Shown: piece after piece, positions 8,980 through 18,552 of the stretch
Numbering within the stretch: position 1 is the stretch's first letter
Layout of the letters: every line of letters begins with the position of its first letter
NCBI RefSeq assembly: GCF_000295095.1
Contig: NZ_JH806632.1
Span: 1,049,210-1,113,209 of the forward strand
Length of the DNA: 64,000 nt
Direction of reading: 5' to 3'
Origin: Actinomyces timonensis DSM 23838
Lineage (GTDB): Bacteria; Actinomycetota; Actinomycetes; Actinomycetales; Actinomycetaceae
The notes under the pieces: generated by a model
What the model was told of the DNA's origin: nothing
Database searches by the model: none
The model's input: only the letters and a program-made list of their open reading frames with translations
Translations under genes and position numbers: made by a program

Positions 8980-11691
8980 TCAGTGCGCGAGGGCGTACAC
9001 CTTCCATGTCTCGGCGTCGGTGTCGACGACGAACGAGTAGTCCCCGGCGCCTCCCCACGGGATCGCCGGCGAGGCCGCGTCGATCGCCTGGGTCGTCGTC
9101 GGATCAGACATCTGGGCGTAGAGCCACTGCTCGGATTCGCTCTGGCCGTAGTAGTAGACGCCGTCGCAGGTCGCCGGGGCGAGGGCCGCCTGTGTGATGG
9201 CGGGCTGGTCGCCGGTGGTCATGACGACCTGTCCCACCGCGTAGGCCCCCCGCTCCGGGAAAGCGACGACGCTCGCGGGCAGGGCGGCGAGGTCGAGCCC
9301 GGGCATCGAGGCGAGGCTGGAGCCGTCGTCGACGCTGAACAGGCCCAGGGTGCCGCCGGTCGTGTCGTTCCAGCCCACCGCGACGAGCGAGGCCGTCACC
9401 GTGCAGATATAGGCCGGGGCGGCGCCCGCCCCGCCGTCGCCGACGAGCGTCCCCTCTCCCAGAGCGCCCGAGCGGGCGATCCGCGAGTAGTGCGCGTTGC
9501 CGTCCACGACGAGGACGTGGCTGTCCGTCGCGGCGGTGGCGGTGTGCCTGCTGGGCACGGTCACCGTGTAGACGCCCTGGCTGTCGACGCCGGCGGCCGA
9601 GGAGTTCGGAAGGGTGAAGAGCGGGCTGCCCCCCACCCAGCTCACCGTGGCGCCCTGCGGCGGGGTGATGCTCGTCGGCTCGCCGAGGGTGCTGCCGGTC
9701 AGCGGGTACCACGACATCGCGGTCGGGGTGACCGCCCAGATGGCCGCGGTCCCTCCCATGGCGCCCAGCACGAGCGCCTGGGCATCCGCCGGGGCGCTCT
9801 GGCTGCTCGCCCGCGCGCCAGTGGTGTCGAGGACGTCGATCGTCGATCCCGGCGTGAGGATGGCGACGCCGTCGGGCAGCGCAAGGGGGCTCGTCTGTGG
9901 CTTGATCTCTGCCTCCCAGACCGCCTGGCTGCTGAGCGGCGAGGGCGCGGAGTGCGAGGGAAGGGCGATCGTCCCGGTCGGTCGCTGCGTGCCCGACTCG
10001 GCGCTGGCCGAGGAGGTCGACGGCCCCATCATCGTCTTGGCGAGGACGGCGACGGCGCCCGCCGTGCCGACGACCCCGACGGTCAGGAGGACGGCGCGGC
10101 GGGAGACCCGGTGACCGCCGGCACTTCCCGACGCCCCGCTGGCGGCGCTGTCATCCCCGCTCGATGGCACATCCCTGGAGGTGTAGCGGTACGACGGCGT
10201 GGGCTGTCCCATACCATCCATCGGCTGGTTCCAGTCCTGCGACGCGGCGGGGGCGGACGTGGGCGCGAAGGGCTCCGCCTCGGGAGCGGCCTGCTGGGGC
10301 TGCGCGGGCGACTCGGCGGCGGGCTCGGGGAACCAGCGCTGAGGGGCGGAGATCGGCCGCGTGTCCGGGACGGATGGGGCCGGCATCGGGTCGTCAGGGG
10401 GAGCCGGGGAGCTCGCCGCCGCGAGCGCCTCGGGCTCCGGCCCTGCCGGCTCGGGGGTGAGGCCGATCGGCTCGGGCTCCGCCTGCTGGACGGTGGGCTC
10501 CACGGGAGCGGGCGCCGCCGGCGAGGGGACCGCTGGCGCGGACCACGACGTCGGCGCGGCGGGCGATGCCGCTGGGACCGCTGGCGATGCGGGGAAGGCC
10601 GGGGGGACCGCTGGTGATGGGGGGAGGGCCGGGGGGACCGCTGGTGATGGGGAGAAGGCCGGGGGGACCGCTGGAGGCTGGGCCGCTGTCGGCTGGGGCG
10701 CCGAGGGCTGGGCGGACGGCACGACCCCGGAGGAGCCGTAGGCGGACGGCACTGACGGTGCCGAGGGCGCCGTCGGGTAGGCGCGGGTGTCCGGGACCTG
10801 AGGAGGCTGCGGGGACTGCGAGGCTGGTGGGGCCTGCTGCTCCGGGGGGAGCCAGTAGACCGGCTCGGGCTGCGCAGGCGCGGCAGGGTCGACGGGCCCC
10901 GCGGGCCCCGCGGGCCCCATGGGCTCGGCGTAGCCCTGATAGCCGGGGGCGTAGCCCTGGTAACCAGTGCCGGACTGGTAGCCGCCGCCGGTCTGACCGC
11001 CCGCGTGGCCCGGCCCGGATGCGGCGCCGGGGGCACCCGAGTAAGGACCAGCGCTGGTGAGGTCGCCGGGGACCGGGAGCGTTCGCGCCGACTGCGCGGC
11101 TGCGGCGTCGGCGGAGGCGGAGCGCCACTCGGCACCGGACGGGGCGCTGGGGGACGGAGTGGGATCGGTCGCGCCAGGAGCGGCGGCGTCACCGGAAGCC
11201 GGCGCGGCGGACGGCACAGCGGACGGCCCCATGGCGCTGGGGATCGACGGCGGCCCACTGACGGCGAGGGCCTCGTCGGGGTGGATGTCCACCGCGGCCG
11301 GGGCTCCCGCGCTGGTCCACGTCCTGTGGGCGTCCGCACCGAGCGCCTCCCACTGGTCGTCGGAGGCGAAGGCCATCGCATCGAGGGCGTCGATGGGGCT
11401 GAAGTTGGTGTCGTTGGGGCCGCGCAGGATCGCCCCGGTGATGTCGCCCTTGAGGACGTACCAGCGGGAGTCCTGGCCGACCCGCACATGCATGGGGGCG
11501 AGAACCTCATCGCCGTACTGGGTGCCCACCAGCCACACGGCCGCGCTGATGCAGGTGACCGCGGGGGCCTGCCCGTCGACCGGCGTCACTTCCTGGCCGT
11601 TGATGGTGATGACTCCGGCGGAGTCGACCTCAGCCTGGATGACCGGGTGGGTGAAGGCCATGCCCAGGAGGTCGGGGGTCATCTTCTGCAT
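8980..11691 (-). CDS. Pro/Ala-rich single-pass membrane protein with propeller-like extracellular domain
   Basis: A 903-residue protein I cannot name. The first 110 residues form a compact cytoplasmic domain (MQKMTPDLLGMAFTHPVIQ). A very long Pro/Ala/Ser-rich, Tyr-spotted linker covers about residues 130-540. One transmembrane helix (RRAVLLTVGVVGTAGAVAVL) lies near 560-585. The C-terminal 320 residues alternate short hydrophobic strands (ALVLGAMGGTAAIWAVTP, HVLVVDGNAHYSRI), suggesting a beta-propeller-like outer domain. The start at 11691 is chosen because AAGGA lies nine bases upstream; an in-frame ATG exists at 11766 without such a site. The layout resembles sensors or secretion-associated envelope proteins, but that is inference. 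Confidence 0.75.
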   Translation of the reverse strand: MQKMTPDLLGMAFTHPVIQAEVDSAGVITINGQEVTPVDGQAPAVTCISAAVWLVGTQYGDEVLAPMHVRVGQDSRWYVLKGDITGAILRGPNDTNFSPIDALDAMAFASDDQWEALGADAHRTWTSAGAPAAVDIHPDEALAVSGPPSIPSAMGPSAVPSAAPASGDAAAPGATDPTPSPSAPSGAEWRSASADAAAAQSARTLPVPGDLTSAGPYSGAPGAASGPGHAGGQTGGGYQSGTGYQGYAPGYQGYAEPMGPAGPAGPVDPAAPAQPEPVYWLPPEQQAPPASQSPQPPQVPDTRAYPTAPSAPSVPSAYGSSGVVPSAQPSAPQPTAAQPPAVPPAFSPSPAVPPALPPSPAVPPAFPASPAVPAASPAAPTSWSAPAVPSPAAPAPVEPTVQQAEPEPIGLTPEPAGPEPEALAAASSPAPPDDPMPAPSVPDTRPISAPQRWFPEPAAESPAQPQQAAPEAEPFAPTSAPAASQDWNQPMDGMGQPTPSYRYTSRDVPSSGDDSAASGASGSAGGHRVSRRAVLLTVGVVGTAGAVAVLAKTMMGPSTSSASAESGTQRPTGTIALPSHSAPSPLSSQAVWEAEIKPQTSPLALPDGVAILTPGSTIDVLDTTGARASSQSAPADAQALVLGAMGGTAAIWAVTPTAMSWYPLTGSTLGEPTSITPPQGATVSWVGGSPLFTLPNSSAAGVDSQGVYTVTVPSRHTATAATDSHVLVVDGNAHYSRIARSGALGEGTLVGDGGAGAAPAYICTVTASLVAVGWNDTTGGTLGLFSVDDGSSLASMPGLDLAALPASVVAFPERGAYAVGQVVMTTGDQPAITQAALAPATCDGVYYYGQSESEQWLYAQMSDPTTTQAIDAASPAIPWGGAGDYSFVVDTDAETWKVYALAH

Positions 11692-11961
11692 GGCGGTGTC
11701 CTTCTTCGGGGATGCGTCGGGGAGGAGACAGGGGCGGCGCCCAGGGAGGCGGCGAGTCGTCTCCAAGAGAGACGGCGACGGCAGGGGACGCCACTGTCCT
11801 CGATCCTCGAACGAGGCAGCACCACCTGCGAGGCGGCGCTGAAGATAACGGTACCATCACGATGTTTCGCCCGATATGTGCTGGATTTCGCATCCCAGGC
11901 GCCCTCGCGGCGCCGTCGGGGACTCCGCCTCAGGCGGCGCCCGCCCGAAAAGCAGGGACTA

Positions 11962-12600
11962 CTAGAAGAGACCGCCGCTCATGACGTGCTCCCACTCCGC
12001 GGCCCGATCCGCGCGGCGCCCGGCGCCGATGAGGATCTGCTGGGCGGCGGGCACGTCCTCCACGATCATCGCCGCCATCGCCTGGGCGGTGCCGGAGCGG
12101 CGGCCCCAGCTCTTGCGGGCGGCGTCGAGCGCCATGCCCGCATCCCCCCACTCCCCCAGGCCCGAGCGCAGGGCGGTGACGAGCGTGTACACCGCGGCGC
12201 GGCGCCGCCACCCCTCCCCACTCGGGGCGGGGTGCTGGGCGCGCAGGCGGACGACGAGCTCGTCGTCGGTCTCGAGGTGGACGAGCCAGCCGGAGTGGAG
12301 GAGGAGGTCGCCGGCGCCGTCGAGGCCGGCTTTCCACGCGCGGCGGGCGGCGACGGCGGGGGCCGGGGTGTCCGTGAAAGTCGGGACGGTGGCCGCCCAC
12401 TCCCCCAGCCACACGGCGTCGACGATGGCGGCCAGGTCCGCGCCGTCCAGCGCGGCGTGATCGACGAGCTCGGCGGCCTGGTCGCACTGCTCCTGCGCCG
12501 AGCGGGCCCGCTCCTCGTCGAGCTCGTCGGCGACGAGCCGGGCGACGGCGGGCGACATCGGCTGCGGAGTGAAGGAGGAGAAGGAGGGGTCAGTGGTCAC
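11962..12600 (-). CDS. Conserved-looking hypothetical protein, soluble
   Basis: A 212-residue protein with no recognised motif. It is Ala/Trp-rich and helical in character, with a middle segment GWRRRAAVYTLVTALRSGLGEWGDAG and a C-terminal AEWEHVMSGGLF. It lacks a signal peptide and membrane helix. The GTG start at 12600 has AAGGAG eight bases upstream. Its neighbours are the 903-residue membrane protein downstream and the divergent aldolase upstream. No function is proposed. Confidence 0.7.
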   Translation of the reverse strand: MTTDPSFSSFTPQPMSPAVARLVADELDEERARSAQEQCDQAAELVDHAALDGADLAAIVDAVWLGEWAATVPTFTDTPAPAVAARRAWKAGLDGAGDLLLHSGWLVHLETDDELVVRLRAQHPAPSGEGWRRRAAVYTLVTALRSGLGEWGDAGMALDAARKSWGRRSGTAQAMAAMIVEDVPAAQQILIGAGRRADRAAEWEHVMSGGLF

Positions 12601-12696
12601 GGGGTCGCTCCTTCAGGGCCGAGGCGCTCAGGGCGGCCAGGCGCCGCCGGCACCAGCGTAGAGGAGGGGCCCGATGGGGCGCGGGGGCGGTCCCGA

Positions 12697-12728
12697 ACCG
12701 GTCTCGATCCTGTTTTCGACCGGTCTCG
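12697..12728. repeat. Second copy of the 22-bp-phased ACCGGTCTCG motif
   Basis: ACCGGTCTCG occurs at 12697-12706 and again at 12719-12728, exactly 22 bases apart, the same motif and spacing as the array at 3790-3843. It lies between the divergent genes at 12600 and 12888. Confidence 0.65.
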
Positions 12729-12887
12729 GCGGGAGGGGGCAACAGGAGGGGTGGCCGCCGTCGAGAGACCGGAGAACCTCCGACGGCGGCCACCGCGAGC
12801 TCCGCACCACTGGAGCCGACCTGTTAATGATAACGGTTCTCGGCTAGGATGTCACGCGTCACATCCGATCCCCTGCGAGGAGTCCTC

Positions 12888-13778
12888 ATGACCAACCCCG
12901 ACCAGCTCGCCCGCATCCACTCCGCCCCCGGCTTCATCGCCGCCCTCGACCAGTCCGGCGGCTCCACACCCAAGGCCCTTGCCGCCTACGGCGTCGGCGC
13001 CGACCGCTACAGCAACGACGCCGAGATGTTCGACCTCGTCCACGCCATGCGGACCCGCGTCATCACATCCCCCTCCTTCACCTCCGAGAGGATCATCGGC
13101 GCGATCCTCTTCGAGCGCACGATGGACGGCGCCATCGAGGGCCGCCCCACCGCCGAGTACCTGTGGGACGTCAAGGGCATCGTCCCCTTCCTCAAGATCG
13201 ACAAGGGCCTGGCCGAGCGCGCCGACGACGCCCAGGTCATGAAGCCCATGCCCGAGCTCGACTCGCTGCTGGACCGCGCCGTCGCCGCCGGCATCTTCGG
13301 CACCAAGGAGCGCTCCGTCATCCACGGCGCCAACCCCGCCGGAGTCAAGGCGGTGGTCGACCAGCAGTTCGAGGTGGCGAGGAAGGTCCTGGCCAAGGGC
13401 CTCGTGCCGATCATCGAGCCCGAGGTCTCCATCTCCGCCCCGGACAAGGCCGAGGCCGAGGCGCTGCTGCGCGACGCCCTGGTCGCGGGCCTGGACGCCC
13501 TGCCCGAGGACGCCGTCGTCATGCTCAAGCTGACGATCCCCTCCGAGGACGGCTTCTACAGCCCGCTCATGGAGCACCCCCGGGTGGCGCGCGTCGTGGC
13601 GCTGTCCGGCGGCTACCCGCGCGAGGAGGCCAACGAGCGCCTGTCGCGCAACCCCGGCCTCATCGCCTCCTTCTCCCGCGCGCTGCTGGAGGGGCTGAGC
13701 GACGGGCAGTCCCAGGAGGAGTTCGACGCGACCCTCGCCGCCACGATCGACGGCGTCTACCGCGCCTCCATCGCCTGA
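12888..13778 (+). CDS. fda: Class I fructose-bisphosphate aldolase
   Basis: Cleaves fructose 1,6-bisphosphate to dihydroxyacetone phosphate and glyceraldehyde 3-phosphate by a Schiff-base mechanism. The protein starting at 12888 has 296 residues, the length of staphylococcal-type Fda. It opens [20 protein letters not shown] and contains the [11 protein letters not shown] signature near residue 25. [11 protein letters not shown] carries the likely Schiff-base Lys. GAGGAG lies upstream of the ATG, favouring it over the in-frame ATG at 12849. A weak promoter is possible: TGTTAA (12822-12827), 17 bases, TAGGAT (12845-12850). A strong hairpin at 13895-13945 follows. Having a class I enzyme as a central aldolase is normal for this family in Firmicutes and some actinobacteria. 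Confidence 0.93.
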   Translation: MTNPDQLARIHSAPGFIAALDQSGGSTPKALAAYGVGADRYSNDAEMFDLVHAMRTRVITSPSFTSERIIGAILFERTMDGAIEGRPTAEYLWDVKGIVPFLKIDKGLAERADDAQVMKPMPELDSLLDRAVAAGIFGTKERSVIHGANPAGVKAVVDQQFEVARKVLAKGLVPIIEPEVSISAPDKAEAEALLRDALVAGLDALPEDAVVMLKLTIPSEDGFYSPLMEHPRVARVVALSGGYPREEANERLSRNPGLIASFSRALLEGLSDGQSQEEFDATLAATIDGVYRASIA

Positions 13779-13894
13779 GCGGAGCGGCTGGCGCGGGCAG
13801 GCGCGGGCAGGCACGGGTGAGCGCCCGAACCGCCTGCCGCGCCGCGCGCTGATGGCTGCGTTCTCCCCGACGGGTGCCGTTCACACCGATGGCT

Positions 13895-13945
13895 GCCGCC
13901 AGCACCTTCGGGTGCGGGGAGACCGCACCCGAAGGTGCTGGCGGC
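13895..13945 (+). terminator. 23-bp perfect hairpin after the aldolase gene
   Basis: Arms 13895-13917 and 13923-13945 are perfectly complementary with a 5-base loop. A further outer pair (13869-13878 with 13943-13952) overlaps it. It shares a GCCGCCAGCACC core with the hairpin at 19851-19925, so both may belong to one intergenic repeat family that also serves as a terminator. Confidence 0.75.
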
Positions 13946-14013
13946 ACCCGTCAGTGCCAGAGGCACCCGCGAGTGCGGGCGGCGCCCCTCGGCGAAGGCG
14001 GCACAATGGCCCT

Positions 14014-14856
14014 ATGCCCAGCGCCTGGACCCTCGCGCTCCTGGCCGCCCTGTGCCTCATCCTCGCGGCGGCCTGCGGCATCGCGGCCCGACTGCGCCAC
14101 CTCCTGCGCCTATCCCGCCTCGACAACGCGCGCCTGCGCGCCACCGCCCAGGACCGGGCCACCCCTCGCGATGTCCTGGCGCACGAGATCCGCACGCCGC
14201 TCGCCCTCATCGGCGCCTCGGCCGAGCTCCTCGCCGAGGAGACCCCCGGGGAGCTCAACGAGGTGCAGCGACGATTCGTCCACACGATCCAGGACAACGC
14301 CCGCCAGGCCCAGCAGATGGCCGAGGACTTCCTCACCGAGGCCCGCCTCGGCCACGAGCTGTTCGCCCTGCGCCTGGCGGACGTGGAGCTGCGCGACCTC
14401 GTGCGCGAGCTCATCCAGGAGATGCGCCGCACGGCGAGCAACCCAATCCGCCTGGAGGAGCGCGGCCGCCCGATCCGCGCGCACGCCGACCACCGCCTCC
14501 TGCGCCAGGCCATCGCCAACACAGTCACCAACGCCCTGCGCCACTCCCCCGAGGACAGCGCCGTGACGGTGCGCGTGAGCGCTGAGACCGAGGACGCGCT
14601 CATCACCGTCATGGACGACGGGCCGGGCATGACCCCGGACGAGCGCAGCCACGCCTTCGAGCCCTACGCCACGACCAACCCGCTCGCGGCGCCCGCCAGC
14701 CGAGGAGCGGGCCTGGGGATGCTCGTCACGCAGCGCATCATGGAGGCGCATGAGGGCAGCGTGCTCATCGATACGATCATGGCCAGGGGCACCACCGTCT
14801 ACCTCTCCCTCCCCCTGCGCCACGACGCCCTGCCCAAGGAGGGCCAGTCAGCATGA
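14014..14856 (+). CDS. Sensor histidine kinase
   Basis: Membrane kinase of a two-component system, 280 residues. One N-terminal helix (ALLAALCLILAAACGIAARL) anchors it, with almost no extracellular sensing domain. The H-box is LAHEIRTPLALIGASAELL around residue 50. The ATP-binding domain has an N-box (QAIANTVTNALRHSP), DDGPGM and GAGLGM. The start at 14014 is supported by CACAAT (14002-14007) six bases upstream, a probable leaderless promoter, and the helix begins soon after. Its stop overlaps the response regulator start by four bases, so they are translationally coupled. The position directly before an ABC importer suggests it responds to that nutrient, possibly by contact with the transporter. 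Confidence 0.92.
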   Translation: MPSAWTLALLAALCLILAAACGIAARLRHLLRLSRLDNARLRATAQDRATPRDVLAHEIRTPLALIGASAELLAEETPGELNEVQRRFVHTIQDNARQAQQMAEDFLTEARLGHELFALRLADVELRDLVRELIQEMRRTASNPIRLEERGRPIRAHADHRLLRQAIANTVTNALRHSPEDSAVTVRVSAETEDALITVMDDGPGMTPDERSHAFEPYATTNPLAAPASRGAGLGMLVTQRIMEAHEGSVLIDTIMARGTTVYLSLPLRHDALPKEGQSA

Positions 14857-15563
14857 CCGCAGTCCCAGCCCCGTCGTCACTCACCGCGCTCGTCGTCGAC
14901 GACGAGCCGCAGATGGTCTACATCATCACCTTCGCCCTCGAGACCCAGGGCTTCACCTGCGTGACCGCCTCCAGCGCCGAGGAGGCCTGGGCGATCCTGT
15001 CCGATCAGGCGATCGACCTCGTCATCCTCGACGTCATGCTCCCAGGTGCCAGCGGCGTCGAGCTGTGCCGCCGCATCCGGGCCTCCGGGATCGGAGCGCC
15101 CATCATCCTGCTCACCGCCCTGGGCGACGAGCCCGACCGGATCGCCGGGCTCGAGGCCGGGGCCGACGACTACGTGGCGAAGCCCTTCTCCCCCCGTGAG
15201 CTCGCCCTGCGGGCCCGTGCGGTCACCCGGCGCGCCGGGGCAGGGCCGGAGGCGATCGAGAACGGGCCCCTGCGAGTCTCCACGCTCACCGGCCGGGTGT
15301 CCTGGGGCGGGCGCTCGATCCCCCTGCCGGATACCGAGGCCAGGCTGCTCGCGGCCCTCGCCCGCCGTCATGACACGGTCATCACCTGGCAGGACCTCCT
15401 CGGTGAGGTCTGGGGCGCGAGCGACGACGCCGGAGGCAAGGAGATGGTGCGCACCACCGTCTACCGCCTGCGCCGCCACCTCCAGGCCCGGGGCATCAGC
15501 CCGGATATCGTCGTCTCCGCGCGCGGCCGCGGCTACCTCATGCCCCGGCTCGACGGCGCGTGA
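14853..15563 (+). CDS. OmpR-family response regulator
   Basis: Cognate regulator of the kinase just upstream, 236 residues. The receiver domain has VVDDEPQ, the phosphoacceptor in LVILDVMLPG, LLTAL and VAKPFSPREL in order. The C-terminal winged-helix domain has the TVYRLRRHLQ recognition region and a SARGRGYLM wing. The ATG at 14853 overlaps the kinase stop (ATGA). Five bases after its own stop is a TGACAG repeat operator (15568-15592) ahead of the transporter operon. That placement makes the transporter its likely target. Confidence 0.93.
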   Translation: MTAVPAPSSLTALVVDDEPQMVYIITFALETQGFTCVTASSAEEAWAILSDQAIDLVILDVMLPGASGVELCRRIRASGIGAPIILLTALGDEPDRIAGLEAGADDYVAKPFSPRELALRARAVTRRAGAGPEAIENGPLRVSTLTGRVSWGGRSIPLPDTEARLLAALARRHDTVITWQDLLGEVWGASDDAGGKEMVRTTVYRLRRHLQARGISPDIVVSARGRGYLMPRLDGA

Positions 15564-15567
15564 GCCG

Positions 15568-15592
15568 TGACAGCTGTATGACAGTGCTGTCA
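15568..15592 (+). promoter_or_regulatory. Candidate response-regulator operator, TGACAG repeats
   Basis: TGACAG occurs at 15568 and 15579, 11 bases apart, the spacing bound by OmpR-family dimers. The second copy also forms TGACAG-TG-CTGTCA (15579-15592), a perfect inverted repeat. It lies 100 bases before the transporter lipoprotein gene. Confidence 0.6.
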
Positions 15593-15692
15593 CTATCCGT
15601 GATCGTCGAAGCATGGAACGTGACGGCGCTCACGGCCCATGATGAATGTGATCGGCGCAATGAGGCGCCGCTGAGAACTGAAAGGCAATCCC

Positions 15693-16745
15693 ATGCTCTC
15701 CCTCCGCCGTCGCGCGACCGCCGCTGTCCTCCTCACCGCCAGCCTCAGCCTCGCCGGATGCGCGGGCACCACCGATTCCTCCTCCGGCGGCGATGGCGAT
15801 GGCCCCATCACCATCGCCTGCGGCGCCATGGAGGACCTCTGCCAGGCCTGGACCAACGCCTTCACCGCCGACACCGGTATCCAGGCCACCTACGTGCGCC
15901 TCTCCTCCGGTGAGACCGTCGCCCGCCTGGCCTCGGCCAAGGACAGCCCCGAGTTCGACGTCTGGCACGGCGGGCCCGTCGACGGCTATGGGGAGGCCGT
16001 CAACCAGGGGCTCATCGAGGCCTACAAGTCCCCCGAGGCGGAGAAGATCCCCGCCCAGTACAAGGACGCCGACGGCAACTGGACCGGCGTGTACATCGGC
16101 GCGCTCGGCTTCTGCTCCAACAAGACCCAGCTCGACAAGCTCGGCGTCGAGGTCCCCGACTCCTGGGACGACCTCCTCGACCCCGCCCTCAAGGGCCAGG
16201 TCTCCACGGCCCACCCCTCGACCTCCGGCACCGCCTTCACCACCCTGTGGACCCAGGTCACCCGCCTGGGAGGTGAGGACGCCGGCCTGGAGTACATGAA
16301 GAAGATGCACAACAACGTGCTCCAGTACTCCAAGTCCGGCACCGCCCCCGGTCAGATCGCGGGGCGCGGCGAGGTCGCCGTCGGCCTGGTCTTCTCCCAC
16401 GACTGCGTGAAGTACCAGGAGGAGGGCATGACCGACCTCCAGGTCTCCTTCCCGAAGGAGGGCACGGGATACGAGGTCGGCGGCGTCGCCCTCGTGGCCA
16501 ACTCGAAGCACAAGACCTCCGCGCAGAAGTACATCGACTGGGCCATCTCCGCCAAGGCGCAGAACGTCGGCCAGACCGTGGGCTCCTACCAGGCGCTGAC
16601 CAACCCCGAGGCCACCCCGAGCGACAAGAGCGTGGATCTGTCCACCCTCACCCTCGTCGACTACGACTTCACAGCGGCCGCCAAGGCGAAGTCGGAACTC
16701 ACCGCCCGCTTCGACGAGGAGATCGCCGCCGCCCCCAAGGAGTGA
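15693..16745 (+). CDS. ABC transporter substrate-binding lipoprotein (iron/organophosphate AfuA-type)
   Basis: Extracellular solute receptor, 350 residues. A basic start, hydrophobic core and LAGC lipobox (Cys near residue 23) mark it as a lipoprotein. The mature part fits the periplasmic-binding type II family of Fbp/AfuA/PhnS proteins: ITIACGAMEDLCQAW, GETVARLASAKDSPEFDVW, and a PDSWDDLLDPALKGQV segment. Ligand could be ferric iron, hexose phosphate or aminoethylphosphonate; the sequence does not decide. AAAGG precedes the ATG by seven bases. It is the first gene of a three-gene importer operon under the adjacent two-component system. Confidence 0.9.
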   Translation: MLSLRRRATAAVLLTASLSLAGCAGTTDSSSGGDGDGPITIACGAMEDLCQAWTNAFTADTGIQATYVRLSSGETVARLASAKDSPEFDVWHGGPVDGYGEAVNQGLIEAYKSPEAEKIPAQYKDADGNWTGVYIGALGFCSNKTQLDKLGVEVPDSWDDLLDPALKGQVSTAHPSTSGTAFTTLWTQVTRLGGEDAGLEYMKKMHNNVLQYSKSGTAPGQIAGRGEVAVGLVFSHDCVKYQEEGMTDLQVSFPKEGTGYEVGGVALVANSKHKTSAQKYIDWAISAKAQNVGQTVGSYQALTNPEATPSDKSVDLSTLTLVDYDFTAAAKAKSELTARFDEEIAAAPKE

Positions 16746-16779
16746 CGGCGCGGTCGGCGTCTGAGTTAAGGACATCACT

Positions 16780-18552
16780 ATGACTGCCATCCCCCTCACC
16801 ACCCCCGGGGACGCTGCCCCCGCCACCCCAGCCGGCCCGGCCTCTCGCAGCCAGGCGCCGGCGGGGCGGCGGGCCCGCACCCGCGTCAAGCAGGACCCGG
16901 TGACGATCGCGATCCTCGTCGTCGTCCTGGCCGCCCTCATCGCCCTGGTCCTCCTGCCGCTGGCCCGCGTGCTCGGCGAGGCCGTGTCCGGCAAGGGCAT
17001 GGCCGTGCTGCGCAACATCATCAGTTCGTCGGCCAACCGCAAGACCGTGCTCAACACGCTCGTCCTGGGCGTCGTCGTGGGCGCCGTCGGGACCCTCGTC
17101 GGCTTTCTGCTGGCCTATGCGCAGGTGCGCCTGCGCTTCCGCGGCAAGCGGCTCTTCCACCTCATCTGCCTGCTCCCCGTGGTCTCCCCGCCCTTCGCGG
17201 TGGCGACGGCGGCCATCACCCTGTTCGGTCGCAACGGCATCATCTCCACCCAGATGCTCGGCCAGCACTGGAACATCTACGGGCTCAACGGATTGACCCT
17301 CGTGCTCGTGCTGTCCTTCTTCCCGGTGGCGTACATGAACCTGGTGGGGATGCTCCGCAGCCTCGACCCGGCCATGGAGGAGGCGGCCGCCTCGCTGGGC
17401 GCCTCGCGCTGGACGGTCTTCCGAACAGTCACCCTGCCGATGCTCGTGCCGGGCCTGGGCGCCTCCTTCCTCCTGTTGTTCACCGAGGCGATCGCGGACC
17501 TGGCCAACCCCCTGGTCATCGGCGGAGACTTCACGGTGCTTGCCTCGCGGGCGTACATCGCCATCACCGGCGAGTACAACACGGCCGCCGGCGCCGCCTA
17601 CTCCCTCGCGCTGCTCGTGCCCTCGCTGCTCGTCTTCCTCATCCAGCGGTACTGGTCCGGGCGCTCCTCCACGGTCACGGTGACCGGCAAGCCGGCCGGC
17701 TCCTTCAAGCTCCTGGGCGGACCGGCCCGCATCCCGCTGCTGGCAGTGAGCGGGGCGATCCTCACTCTCGTGCTGGCCATCTACGCCGCAGTCGTCGTCG
17801 GCGGCTTCGTGGAGATCCTGGGGGTCAACAACGCCTTCACCACGCGGCACTTCGACTACGTGCTCTCGGGAATCGGCAATGACGCCATCGTCGACACCAC
17901 GATCCTGGCGCTCCTGGCCACCCCGGTGGCGGGCCTGCTGGGAATGCTGGTGGCCTGGCTCGTCGTCGTGCGCATGAGGCGCGGCGCGGGAATCGTCGAC
18001 TTCCTCGGGATGCTGGGGCTCGCCGTGCCGGGCACAGTCATCGGCATCGGCTACCTCGTCACCTTCAACAAGCCGGTGGCGATGTTCGGCTCCAACATCA
18101 TCCCGCCACTGGCCGGCGGCGGGGCCGTCATGGGCGGCGCCCTGGCGATCGTCATGGTGTACACGGCGCGCTCCATGCCCGCGGGCCAGCGCTCCGGCAT
18201 CGCCTCCCTGCACCAGATCGACAAGGCGATCGACGAGGCCTCGACGTCGCTGGGCGCCTCGGGCGCGCAGACCTTCCGGCGCGTCACCCTGCCGCTCATC
18301 CGGCCGGCGTTCCTCACCGGCCTCGTCTACGCCTTCGCGCGCTCGATGACGACGCTCTCCCCGATCATCTTCATCACGACGCCGCACACGAAGATCATGA
18401 CCTCCCAGATCCTCGCCGAGGTCGACGCCGGGCGCTTCGGCAACGCCTTCGCCTTCTGCACGATCCTCATCGTCATCGTCATGACCGTCATCGGCGGCCT
18501 CAACCTCCTCATGCGGGGCCGCGCCGGCCACGCCCGCAGCGAGGCCGGCTAG
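16780..18552 (+). CDS. ABC transporter permease, fused two-domain (FbpB/AfuB-type)
   Basis: A 590-residue inner-membrane permease with two BPD_transp_1 halves in one chain. Each half has an EAA loop that contacts the ATPase: EEAAASLGASRWTVFRTVTL near residue 210 and DEASTSLGASGAQTFRRVTL near 490. About twelve hydrophobic helices are visible. The two-half architecture is typical of ferric iron, 2-aminoethylphosphonate and sugar-phosphate importers. AAGGA lies upstream of the ATG, 34 bases after the lipoprotein stop. A GC-rich stem separates it from the ATPase gene. Confidence 0.93.
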   Translation: MTAIPLTTPGDAAPATPAGPASRSQAPAGRRARTRVKQDPVTIAILVVVLAALIALVLLPLARVLGEAVSGKGMAVLRNIISSSANRKTVLNTLVLGVVVGAVGTLVGFLLAYAQVRLRFRGKRLFHLICLLPVVSPPFAVATAAITLFGRNGIISTQMLGQHWNIYGLNGLTLVLVLSFFPVAYMNLVGMLRSLDPAMEEAAASLGASRWTVFRTVTLPMLVPGLGASFLLLFTEAIADLANPLVIGGDFTVLASRAYIAITGEYNTAAGAAYSLALLVPSLLVFLIQRYWSGRSSTVTVTGKPAGSFKLLGGPARIPLLAVSGAILTLVLAIYAAVVVGGFVEILGVNNAFTTRHFDYVLSGIGNDAIVDTTILALLATPVAGLLGMLVAWLVVVRMRRGAGIVDFLGMLGLAVPGTVIGIGYLVTFNKPVAMFGSNIIPPLAGGGAVMGGALAIVMVYTARSMPAGQRSGIASLHQIDKAIDEASTSLGASGAQTFRRVTLPLIRPAFLTGLVYAFARSMTTLSPIIFITTPHTKIMTSQILAEVDAGRFGNAFAFCTILIVIVMTVIGGLNLLMRGRAGHARSEAG

